DNA of 7,975 bases from Actinomycetota bacterium. Lineage in GTDB: Bacteria > Actinomycetota > Coriobacteriia > Anaerosomatales > Anaerosomataceae. The notes beneath the pieces are model-generated. The model saw only the letters and a list, made by a program, of their open reading frames with translations, made no database searches and was not told the DNA's origin. The position numbers and the translations under genes are program-made. This document shows positions 1 to 6,265 of this stretch, piece after piece. Within the stretch, counting starts at the first letter, position 1. Every line of letters starts with the position of its first letter. The DNA is taken from positions 1-7,975 of the forward strand of contig DSAI01000149.1 in NCBI GenBank assembly GCA_011372845.1, given 5' to 3'.

Positions 1-640
<640 letters not shown>

Positions 641-2389
641 CTACTCCCACACCTCCTCGAAGAGCTCCTCATCGAGCATGTCCGATACGGAGCCGCCGGG
701 GATACCACCGAGCATCTCGTCGATCGAGCCGCCGGGCGCCACCATCGGGAACACGTTCTCCTCGCGCTCCACCCGTACGTCCACTATCGCAGGGCCGTCG
801 TACGCGAAGGCCGCCACGAGCGCATCATCCAGCTCGGCAGGCGTGGTGGCCCGGATACCGAAGCAGCCGTACGCCTCGGCGAGCTTCACGAAGTCGGGGC
901 AGTCCTGCGGCAACGTGGAGCTGGAGTAGCGCCTGTCATAGAAGAGTTCCTGCCACTGACGCACCATGCCGAGATAGCCGTTGTTGAGGATGACCACCTT
1001 GACGGGCAGCTTGTTGATGGCCGCCGTGGCGAGCTCCTGCGAATTCATCTGGATCGAGCCGTCGCCGGCGATGTCGATGACCATGTGCTCCGGCCGTCCG
1101 AGCTGCGCGCCGATGGCGGCCGGCAAACCGAATCCCATCGTGCCGAGACCGCCAGAGGAGACCCACGTGCGCGGCTCGGTGATGCGGAGATACTGGCACG
1201 CCCACATCTGGTTCTGGCCCACCTCCGTGGTTAACACCGTGGGTTTGCCCTTGGTGAGCTCACGGACACGCTCCACCACATGCTGCGGCATGATCGCCGA
1301 ATCGCTCGTGTGATAGTGGAACGGATAGCGCGCGCGCCAGTCGTCGATCACGCGCATCCATGCGTCCGTACGCGGCTCGGCCCCCATCTTGCGGAGTTCC
1401 GCCGTCATGCCCGAGATGACCGTTCGGGCGTCGCCCACGATCGGCACGTCCACCGAGCGGTTCTTGCCGATCTCCGCCGGGTCGATATCCACGTGGACGA
1501 TCTTCGCTTTGGTGGCGAAGGTGGCAAGCTTGCCCGTCACACGGTCGTCGAAGCGCACGCCCACCGCGAGAAGCAGGTCCGTCTCGGTGATCGCGTAGTT
1601 GGTGAACTTGCCGCCATGCATGCCCGGCATCCCCACGAAGAGGTGATGGTCCTCAGGGAAGGCGCCCTTGCCCATGAGCGTGGTGACCACCGGCAGCTGC
1701 ATGAGTTCGGCGAGCTCCTTGAGCTCCCTGGCCGCGTTGCTCGCAAGCACCCCGCCGCCCACATAGAGCAGCGGTTTGCGCGCCTTGGCGATCAGCGCTG
1801 CAGCCTGGTGGACCTGCTTGGCGTGACCCTTCACGGTGGGCTTGTAGCCGGGCAGGCTCAACCGCTCGGGGTACTTGAAATTGAGCTCACCGCGCGATAC
1901 ATCCACGGGCAGGTCGATCAGCACCGGGCCCGGACGGCCGGTGGAGGCGATATGGAACGCCTCGGCCATGATCTGCGGGATGTCCTCGGCGTCGTCGGCC
2001 AGGTAGTTGTGCTTGGTGATGGGGATCGTGATCCCCGTGATGTCGGTCTCCTGGAACGCGTCGGTGCCGAGCACGTGCGTGGCCACCTGGCCGGTGATCA
2101 CCACCATCGGCACCGAGTCCATGTACGCGTTGGCGATGCCGGTGACCGTGTTGGCCGCTCCCGGACCGCTCGTGACGATCACCACGCCGGGCTTGCCCGT
2201 CACACGCGCGTATGCGTCGGCCGCATGCGCTGCTCCCTGCTCGTGCCTCGTGAGCACCACGCGAAGGCCCTCGACCTCGTACAGGGCGTCGAAGAGCGGC
2301 AGCACCACGCCGCCGGGGTAGCCGAAGACCACCTCGACCCCCTCGGCCTGAAGCGACTTCACGATGGCTTCTGCGCCGGTCACTCTCAT
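641..2389 (-). CDS. ilvB: Acetolactate synthase large (catalytic) subunit
   Basis: This is the thiamine diphosphate- and FAD-dependent catalytic subunit of acetohydroxyacid synthase (582 aa). It condenses two pyruvates to 2-acetolactate (valine, leucine) or pyruvate with 2-oxobutyrate (isoleucine). The N-terminal pyrimidine-binding domain contains VFGYPGG (21-27) and the catalytic glutamate E50 in [18 protein letters not shown]. The central FAD-associated domain covers about 190-330. The C-terminal pyrophosphate-binding domain has the thiamine diphosphate motif running from GDG (442-444) to NN (469-470). The [18 protein letters not shown] stretch (411-428) is typical of the family. The ATG overlaps the ilvD stop in an ATGA (2386-2389). 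A GAGGGG about ten bases upstream of the ATG is the likely ribosome site. Length and motifs match biosynthetic IlvB rather than a catabolic AlsS, and the adjoining ilvN supports this. Confidence 0.98.
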   Translation of the reverse strand: MRVTGAEAIVKSLQAEGVEVVFGYPGGVVLPLFDALYEVEGLRVVLTRHEQGAAHAADAYARVTGKPGVVIVTSGPGAANTVTGIANAYMDSVPMVVITGQVATHVLGTDAFQETDITGITIPITKHNYLADDAEDIPQIMAEAFHIASTGRPGPVLIDLPVDVSRGELNFKYPERLSLPGYKPTVKGHAKQVHQAAALIAKARKPLLYVGGGVLASNAARELKELAELMQLPVVTTLMGKGAFPEDHHLFVGMPGMHGGKFTNYAITETDLLLAVGVRFDDRVTGKLATFATKAKIVHVDIDPAEIGKNRSVDVPIVGDARTVISGMTAELRKMGAEPRTDAWMRVIDDWRARYPFHYHTSDSAIMPQHVVERVRELTKGKPTVLTTEVGQNQMWACQYLRITEPRTWVSSGGLGTMGFGLPAAIGAQLGRPEHMVIDIAGDGSIQMNSQELATAAINKLPVKVVILNNGYLGMVRQWQELFYDRRYSSSTLPQDCPDFVKLAEAYGCFGIRATTPAELDDALVAAFAYDGPAIVDVRVEREENVFPMVAPGGSIDEMLGGIPGGSVSDMLDEELFEEVWE

Positions 2390-4050
2390 TCCAACACCGC
2401 CCCTCGTTCAGCACCCGTGACGAAACGTGCGTAGCGCGCGAGATAGCCGCCCGCGATCTTGGGCTCGGGTGCGACCCATGCGGCTTGCCGGGCCTCGAGT
2501 TCGGCCCCGGGGACGTCGAGGGTCAGCGTGCCGGCGTCGATATCGATCGAGATGATGTCGCCCTCGCGGACGAGTGCGATCGGCCCGCCTGCGGCTGCCT
2601 CGGGGCTCACATGCCCGATGGACGCGCCTGAGGTGGCCCCGCTGAAGCGGCCGTCCGTGATGAGCGCCACGCTGGTGGCCAGTCCCATCCCCTTCACGGA
2701 CGCCGTGGGCGAGAGCATCTCGCGCATCCCCGGGCCGCCCTTGGGGCCCTCGTAGCGGATGACGATCACGTCTCCGGCCTCGATACGACCGCCGAGGATC
2801 GCCTCGCTCGCCGCCTCTTCCGACTCGAAGACCCGGGCCGGACCGCTGTGCTGCCGCATCTCCGACGCCACCGCCGACTGCTTCACGACCGCACCGGCGG
2901 GCGCGAGGTCCCCCTTCATCACCCGCAGACCGCCGAAGGGCGCGTACGGATCCTCGAGCGGACGGATCACGGTACCGTCGGCGCCATCCACCGCTGCGAG
3001 ATTCTCGCCCACGGTCTGTCCGGTGACCGTACGCGCCGCCGTGTCGATCAGGCCGCCCTTGGCGAGCTCGGCCATTATCGCGGGGATGCCACCGGCGAAG
3101 TACAGGTCCTCGATGTGGATCTCACCCGCCGGTGAGACACGTACGAGATTGGGAGTGCGCTCCGAGACCGCCTGCCAGTCGTCAAGCGTCACCGGCGCGC
3201 CCGCCTCGGCGGCGATCGCAGTGAGGTGCAGCACCGTGTTGGACGAGCCCCCGAACGCCATGTCGAGCGTCATCGCGTTGGCGATGGCGGCGGGCGTCAT
3301 GATCTGCCGTGCGGTGATGCCGCGCTCAAGCATCGTCATCACCTGCATGCCGGCGCGCTTGGCCAAACGGATACGCTCGGAGTACACGGCCGGCACGGTG
3401 CCGTTGCCCGGCAGACCCATGCCGATCGCCTCGGTGAGGCAGTTCATGGAGTTGGCCGTGAACATGCCCGCGCAGCTTCCACACGTGGGGCACGCGTTGT
3501 TCTCGAGCTCGAGGAGCGACTCGTCGCTCACCTCGCCCTTGGCGTGGGCGCCAACGGCGGTGAAGACGGTGTCCAGGTCGACGTGCCGATTCTCCCAGCG
3601 ACCGGCAAGCATCGGTCCGGCCGACACCACCACGGTGGGCAGGTCGAGGCGAGCAGCGGCGATGAGCATGCCGGGGATGATCTTGTCGCAGTTGGGGATG
3701 AGCACGACCGCGTCGAAGGCGTGTGCCGAGACCGCGATCTCAACCGAGTCGGCGATGACCTCGCGGCTTGCGAGGGAGTACTTCATGCCCTGATGCCCCA
3801 TGGCGATGCCATCGCACACGCCGATGGTGGAGATCTCGAGCGGGGTGCCGCCGGCCATACGCACGCCGGCCTTGACGGCATCGGCGACCCGGTCCATGCC
3901 CACATGACCGGGGATGATCTCATTGGCCGAGTTGATCACAGCCACGAGTGGGCGCGAAATCTCCTCGTCGGTGAGGCCGTCGGCCTTCAACAGGCTGCGA
4001 TGAGGAGCCCGCGCGGGGCCGCTCTTCACCAGATCGCTTCGATGCTCCAT
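2386..4050 (-). CDS. ilvD: Dihydroxyacid dehydratase
   Basis: Dihydroxyacid dehydratase removes water from 2,3-dihydroxy-isovalerate or -methylvalerate to give the 2-keto acid precursors of valine and isoleucine. I place the start at 4050, giving 554 aa ([20 protein letters not shown]...), the usual family length. The frame stays open 53 codons further to 4209, but that part is rich in Cys, Pro and Gly, unlike the family, and lies inside the regulatory leader. Iron-sulfur and Mg2+ motifs are visible: VCDG (C79, D80), NCDK (C121, D122, K123, where the family lysine is carbamylated) and the [11 protein letters not shown] segment (C193). The N-terminal motif reads ANEIIPGH, with PGH where the plant and mycobacterial [2Fe-2S] enzymes have PCN. 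By family knowledge this favours an oxygen-labile [4Fe-4S] enzyme, which is inference. It is first in the operon, overlaps ilvB by four bases, and follows a T-box-like leader. Confidence 0.96.
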   Translation of the reverse strand: MEHRSDLVKSGPARAPHRSLLKADGLTDEEISRPLVAVINSANEIIPGHVGMDRVADAVKAGVRMAGGTPLEISTIGVCDGIAMGHQGMKYSLASREVIADSVEIAVSAHAFDAVVLIPNCDKIIPGMLIAAARLDLPTVVVSAGPMLAGRWENRHVDLDTVFTAVGAHAKGEVSDESLLELENNACPTCGSCAGMFTANSMNCLTEAIGMGLPGNGTVPAVYSERIRLAKRAGMQVMTMLERGITARQIMTPAAIANAMTLDMAFGGSSNTVLHLTAIAAEAGAPVTLDDWQAVSERTPNLVRVSPAGEIHIEDLYFAGGIPAIMAELAKGGLIDTAARTVTGQTVGENLAAVDGADGTVIRPLEDPYAPFGGLRVMKGDLAPAGAVVKQSAVASEMRQHSGPARVFESEEAASEAILGGRIEAGDVIVIRYEGPKGGPGMREMLSPTASVKGMGLATSVALITDGRFSGATSGASIGHVSPEAAAGGPIALVREGDIISIDIDAGTLTLDVPGAELEARQAAWVAPEPKIAGGYLARYARFVTGAERGAVLE

Positions 4051-4062
4051 GCTCAGACCCTG

Positions 4063-4069
4063 CCTTCCT
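4063..4069 (-). promoter_or_regulatory. Ribosome binding site deciding the ilvD start
   Basis: On the minus strand AGGAAGG lies 12 bases before the ATG at 4048-4050, and a second purine run, CAGGG, lies about 7 bases before it. Either could serve. No comparable site precedes the GTG at 4207-4209 that opens the longer frame, which supports the 554-residue reading. The adjacent GGCAGG (4059-4064) is complementary to CCUGCC at 4191-4196 in the leader, so the site could be masked by the leader fold. That pairing is inferred from six bases only. Confidence 0.6.
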
Positions 4070-4119
4070 GGGCGGGGACCCGTTGTGCCGCATGGAGCGA
4101 GGTGAGAGATGCAGGGGAT

Positions 4120-4152
4120 CGGCTCGCAGCCGTCCGCATCAATAGAGACGGC
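4120..4152 (-). repeat. Mutually exclusive hairpins in the 3' part of the ilv leader
   Basis: Two perfect inverted repeats share bases. GCCGTC/GACGGC pairs 4129-4134 with 4147-4152 (loop of 12), and CGGCT/AGCCG pairs 4120-4124 with 4128-4132 (loop of 3). Both cannot form at once. This is compatible with a switching element between the T-box region and the ilvD ribosome site, but such short stems also occur by chance in G+C-rich DNA. Confidence 0.35.
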
Positions 4153-4194
4153 ACGTGTGCCCAGATCGGGCGATGCCATCACACTCATGCGGCA

Positions 4195-4376
4195 GGTAAC
4201 GGATGCCACCGACCCGTCCTAATTGGCCCAGCCCCTGCGGAGGTCGTCCGCACCGGGTACCGGATCGTTCTTCCGGGTGGCTCTGGGGTGGGTTTCGAAG
4301 CGTCCCGCGCCGGGTTTCCACCGTCCCCGACTCTCTACTGCTGGGATTGACCTCTACTGTTCCCCGTCAACGCCGA
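4195..4376 (-). ncRNA. T-box-like tRNA-sensing leader of the ilv operon
   Basis: T-box leaders bind uncharged tRNA and switch downstream expression on. Read on the minus strand, a complete Stem I is visible. The base helix GGC/GCC and kink-turn use GUUGAC (4366-4371) and AGAG (4281-4284). The helix GGGG (4362-4365) pairs with CCCC (4285-4288). A loop-E specifier loop has AGUA (4355-4358) opposite GAA (4294-4296). Helices GAGGU/GCUUC (4350-4354 with 4297-4301) and UCCC/GGGA (4343-4346 with 4303-4306) follow. An AGUAGAGA bulge (4332-4339) and a distal hairpin GUCGGG/CCCGGC carrying the loop GGUGGAAA complete it. The register next to GAA gives specifier ACC (4291-4293). Downstream there is a Stem III-like hairpin UGCGGA/UCCGCA (4236-4252), then GGUGGCAUCCG (4200-4210), which resembles the T-box GGUGGNACCG but is imperfect. 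No U-tract terminator is seen, so control may be translational. Stem I is convincing; the 3' half is less so. Confidence 0.75.
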
Positions 4377-4402
4377 TCGTGCTCTGCGCTTGTGAGGCTG
4401 CG

Positions 4403-4433
4403 AGTATACACGAATGCTGAAGGGCCTGCACAA
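4403..4433 (-). promoter_or_regulatory. Candidate promoter of the ilv operon
   Basis: On the minus strand the hexamer TATACT (4403-4408) matches the -10 consensus at five of six positions. TTGTGC (4428-4433) is a partial -35 with a long 19-base spacer. Transcription would begin near 4396, about 20 bases before T-box Stem I, which is where such promoters usually sit. The -35 part falls inside the 13-bp hairpin at 4417-4446. Confidence 0.45.
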
Positions 4434-4446
4434 GCAGGCCCTTCAG
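4417..4446 (-). terminator. Perfect 13-bp hairpin, probable terminator after the cytochrome gene
   Basis: Arms CTGAAGGGCCTGC (4417-4429) and GCAGGCCCTTCAG (4434-4446) are perfectly complementary around a four-base loop. On the minus strand it lies 62 bases after the cytochrome stop and just before the candidate ilv promoter. The following minus-strand bases (CATTCGTGTATACT) are only moderately T-rich, so termination is inferred from position and stem strength. It could instead be an operator overlapping the promoter, or act in both directions. Confidence 0.5.
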
Positions 4447-4455
4447 TCCCTCAAC

Positions 4456-4484
4456 GAGGTCCAGTAGTCCCCCCCCCGGACCTC
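4456..4484. repeat. Inverted repeat enclosing a nine-base C/G homopolymer
   Basis: GAGGTCC (4456-4462) and GGACCTC (4478-4484) form a 7-bp perfect stem whose 15-base loop contains nine consecutive C (4469-4477; G on the minus strand). It lies 24 bases past the cytochrome stop. It may add to transcription termination. The homopolymer is also a place where replication slippage or sequencing error is likely, but it is outside the reading frames. Confidence 0.4.
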
Positions 4485-4507
4485 GGACTCCCCATTCCGC
4501 AGAAGGC

Positions 4508-5845
4508 CTAACGACACATGCCTCCGCCGCTCGTGCGGTCCTTGTGCCGCACGGGATGGCAGGCGTCACAGGTCTGGTCCCAGGGGCTCACGAACGCGTT
4601 CACGTAGGTCTCGTGGCACTGCACGCAGCCCACCGCATACTTGGCATGTTCGGTCTTGAGGTCCATGGAGTGGCACTTGGGGCAGCCCCGCTCTGTCACG
4701 GACTCGTGAGAAGCCGCGGGGTAGTGCTCCTCCTCCACAGGCACCAGCGACCCGTGGCATGAGGCACATTCGATCGTGACCGTCGACCAGTCGATCCGTC
4801 CGGCGGGCGCCCTGTGGCACAGCGCGCAGTCGGCGGAGCCGTCTGCGGCTACGTGCAGCGCGAGCGTGTCGCCCGTCTCGTGGCAATCCACGCAACCCGC
4901 ACTATCGACTGCTGTGTGGATCACCGACACGTCGCCGTGGATCTCGTGGCAGTCATCGCAGCCGGTCAGACCCGCTGCGATCTCATCGGCGTAGAGCACG
5001 TTGGCGTGGCAACCCGCGCACCCGAACTCGCCCTCCTCGACGGTGCGGTGCTCCTCATGGATCGTCATGAGATCTCCCGAGGCGTCGTGGCAACCACCAT
5101 CGCTGCATCCTGACATCGGCGCCCAGGAGCTGGTGTGACGTTCGGCCCCGTAGTGCTCATCGAAGCTGAAGTGGCATGTGGCGCACTGCGGGATGAACTC
5201 GTCCGTGGCCGCCTTGGCGATATCGTGGCACGCCGAGTTGACGCACGTGGACGGCTCCGTGGTGGTGCTGGTCCCCGTCGCCTGCACATAGCTCACGCCC
5301 GGGTAAGCCGAGACTGCGTGATCCCCGTGTGGGACGGTATCGGAGTGGCACGCCGAACAGACGGCGGGCGCATGACAGCTCCGGCACTCGGCGGTGCTGC
5401 CCGCCTTGAAGACCAGCGAGTCGACCCAGCCGGTACCGGCGTGCGCCGCGTGGAGAGCGCTAGCGCTGCTGCCGAGCGACACGGACGTCTTGAAGGTGCC
5501 GTAGACCGGATCGACGAAGGTCGACGTGAAGCTCTGTGTCAGATCCGCGATGATCGGCAGCATGACAGCATGGCAGTCTCTACAACGCGCGAACCGGGGG
5601 TTGTGCCAGTGCTGGCTCGTGTTGATCGCCGCGTGGCAGGTCGCGCACCTCGTGTAGTCCACGGCGCCAACGCCGAAGTCCACGACGCGCACACCGCTCA
5701 CGGCGTCCACCCCGTGACACACGTAGCACTCCTCCGAGCCGCTGGAGTACGTGACCTCGCCGGTCTCCTCGGCAATGGCCACACCTGCCGCGAGCGCCAC
5801 GGTCACCAGGGCGAGGACCAACACGGGCATGATACGAGGACGCAT
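4508..5845 (-). CDS. Secreted 16-haem cytochrome c
   Basis: The protein is an exported multihaem c-type cytochrome, presumably carrying electrons outside the membrane. I choose the ATG at 5845 (445 aa) because GAGGTG (5855-5860) lies nine bases upstream and a normal signal peptide follows: MRPR, then a hydrophobic run (residues 6-24), with likely cleavage at AIA|EE (25/26). There are 16 haem-attachment motifs. Fourteen are CXXCH, with first Cys at 40, 67, 88, 154, 163, 221, 276, 296, 318, 340, 360, 388, 407 and 426. Two are CX4CH, CVNSACH (201) and CSDGGCH (247). Seventeen other histidines (for example H79, H132, H173, H231, H263, H310, H374, H434) could give bis-His ligation to all haems. 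No C-terminal membrane anchor or sortase signal is visible, so it may be soluble or peripheral. I do not recognise a named family; reduction of metals or other extracellular acceptors is possible but unproven. Confidence 0.9.
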   Translation of the reverse strand: MRPRIMPVLVLALVTVALAAGVAIAEETGEVTYSSGSEECYVCHGVDAVSGVRVVDFGVGAVDYTRCATCHAAINTSQHWHNPRFARCRDCHAVMLPIIADLTQSFTSTFVDPVYGTFKTSVSLGSSASALHAAHAGTGWVDSLVFKAGSTAECRSCHAPAVCSACHSDTVPHGDHAVSAYPGVSYVQATGTSTTTEPSTCVNSACHDIAKAATDEFIPQCATCHFSFDEHYGAERHTSSWAPMSGCSDGGCHDASGDLMTIHEEHRTVEEGEFGCAGCHANVLYADEIAAGLTGCDDCHEIHGDVSVIHTAVDSAGCVDCHETGDTLALHVAADGSADCALCHRAPAGRIDWSTVTIECASCHGSLVPVEEEHYPAASHESVTERGCPKCHSMDLKTEHAKYAVGCVQCHETYVNAFVSPWDQTCDACHPVRHKDRTSGGGMCR

Positions 5846-5853
5846 ACGGATCG

Positions 5854-5860
5854 CCACCTC
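5854..5860 (-). promoter_or_regulatory. Ribosome binding site deciding the cytochrome start
   Basis: The minus-strand GAGGTGG lies eight bases before the ATG at 5843-5845. The frame is open 22 codons further, to 5911, but that extension would put charged residues (GAEEEVAIR) ahead of the signal peptide and would read through this site. Confidence 0.75.
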
Positions 5861-5881
5861 TTCTTCGGCACCGACATGTCG

Positions 5882-5898
5882 AAAAAGCCCACATGGGC
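5882..5898 (-). terminator. Second, short terminator-like hairpin in the cytochrome leader
   Basis: On the minus strand GCCCATGTGGGC (5887-5898) folds into a 4-5-bp G+C stem followed directly by five T (5882-5886). It ends 36 bases before the cytochrome ATG. The stem is short, so on its own it would be a weak terminator. A G+C hairpin, CCGCCCC/GGGGCGG (5919-5933), lies just upstream and may help. Confidence 0.45.
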
Positions 5899-5939
5899 GG
5901 CCCGGCCGCATCCCCCGTCCGCCCCTGGGGCGGGAAATG

Positions 5940-5969
5940 AAAAAACCGGCCGAACACGATCAGCCGGTT
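5940..5969 (-). terminator. Strong intrinsic terminator inside the cytochrome leader
   Basis: Read on the minus strand, AACCGGCTGA (5960-5969) pairs with TCGGCCGGTT (5944-5953) to give a 10-bp stem with one G-U pair and a six-base loop, followed by four further T, then CATTT. Six T in a row span 5940-5945. No gene ends upstream of it on this strand, so it does not close a known transcript. It sits between a good promoter and the cytochrome start, as an attenuator would. Confidence 0.8.
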
Positions 5970-6068
5970 GCGCCACTCGCTCCCCGTCATCCAGGCGCCC
6001 AATCACAGATGGCGGTTCATCGCTTCGGATCGGCCCGGCACTTCCCCATATCCACCGGGCGATTGTGA

Positions 6069-6097
6069 ATTATGAACGCTCTTGTACCGATTCGCAA
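6069..6097 (-). promoter_or_regulatory. Sigma-A-type promoter for the cytochrome leader
   Basis: On the minus strand TTGCGA (6092-6097) and CATAAT (6069-6074) are separated by exactly 17 bases. They match TTGACA at four and TATAAT at five of six positions. This local A+T-rich patch stands out from the surrounding sequence. Transcription would start around 6062. Confidence 0.7.
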
Positions 6098-6100
6098 CCT

Positions 6101-6117
6101 TGTTGTGACACGCAACA
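6101..6117. promoter_or_regulatory. Palindrome upstream of the cytochrome promoter (possible operator)
   Basis: TGTTG (6101-6105) and CAACA (6113-6117) form an inverted repeat with a seven-base spacer, centred about 47 bases upstream of the predicted start. This is where a dimeric activator would bind next to the -35 box. It has a loose likeness to CRP/FNR-family sites, but the half-sites are not a clear match to either. It lies between divergent genes and could affect acuC too. Confidence 0.35.
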
Positions 6118-6126
6118 CATTAATGT

Positions 6127-6146
6127 CCGCTCACACTGATGAGCGG
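6127..6146. repeat. Perfect 6-bp inverted repeat in the divergent region
   Basis: CCGCTC (6127-6132) and GAGCGG (6141-6146) pair around an eight-base loop. It lies about 120 bases upstream of acuC and about 65 bases upstream of the predicted cytochrome transcription start. No T-tract follows. Apart from this I see no convincing acuC promoter between 6118 and 6255. Confidence 0.3.
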
Positions 6147-6255
6147 CGGCACGAGGCGATCGAACGCCGCACATAGCCGCGTACCACATCTGGGGAAATA
6201 CGAAATGACCGTTGGCCCCTCGATCGAGTCCTTCCATACGTGCCATCCGCTGGAC

Positions 6256-6261
6256 AGGAGG
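6256..6261 (+). promoter_or_regulatory. Ribosome binding site deciding the acuC GTG start
   Basis: A perfect AGGAGG lies four bases before the GTG at 6266-6268. The spacing is short but workable. The TTG at 6212 that opens the longer frame has no such site and would add 18 residues absent from the usual AcuC N-terminus. Confidence 0.75.
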
Positions 6262-6265
6262 CTCC

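Larger units (their letters stand above)
5846..6062 (-). ncRNA. Candidate attenuated (riboswitch-like) leader of the multihaem cytochrome
   Basis: From the predicted start near 6062 the cytochrome message would have an untranslated leader of about 217 nt. Ahead of the strong terminator are three possible helices: CAAUC/GAUUG (6061-6065 with 6000-6004), adjoining GCCCGG/CCGGGC (6055-6060 with 6033-6038), and GCGCC/GGCGC (5994-5998 with 5970-5974), which ends next to the terminator stem. The 3' side of the second helix, CCGGGCCGA (6030-6038), is complementary, with one bulged G, to the terminator arm UCGGCCGG (5946-5953). It could therefore act as an antiterminator when that helix is open. I found no GGGACGCAAAGC core of the c-di-GMP/cGAMP GEMM class and no other aptamer I recognise. 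If transcription starts at 6062, part of the first helix would be lost. The region might also yield a small RNA. Fold and function are inferred. Confidence 0.5.

Noticed and set aside
4051..4209. An N-terminal extension of ilvD to a GTG at 4209
   Set aside because: The 53 extra residues do not resemble IlvD, overlap the T-box-like region and have no ribosome site, whereas the ATG at 4050 has one.
1280..4350. Long plus-strand open frames opposite ilvB and ilvD (for example 1280-2434, 2759-3793, 3226-4350)
   Set aside because: They mirror conserved genes in another frame, lack ribosome sites and recognisable domains, and are rich in His, Arg and Gly from codon shadowing.
4451..4495. A 14-codon minus-strand open frame upstream of the ilv promoter as a leader peptide for attenuation
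   Set aside because: It contains no Ile, Leu or Val codons, lies upstream of the candidate promoter, and the T-box Stem I gives a better explanation for control.
5880..6070. A GEMM-class c-di-GMP or cGAMP riboswitch in the cytochrome leader
   Set aside because: I expected it from Geobacter precedents, but the conserved GGGACGCAAAGC core and the GEMM tetraloop-receptor arrangement are not visible on either strand.
5135..6139. A 334-codon plus-strand frame opposite the cytochrome and its leader
   Set aside because: It is antisense to a gene with 16 haem motifs and a signal peptide, and it runs through the terminators of the leader.
6201..6265. A weak acuC promoter (TTGGCC, 17 bases, CATACG at 6212-6240)
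   Set aside because: The -10 matches consensus at only three of six positions and the spacing could be chance; no other evidence supports it.
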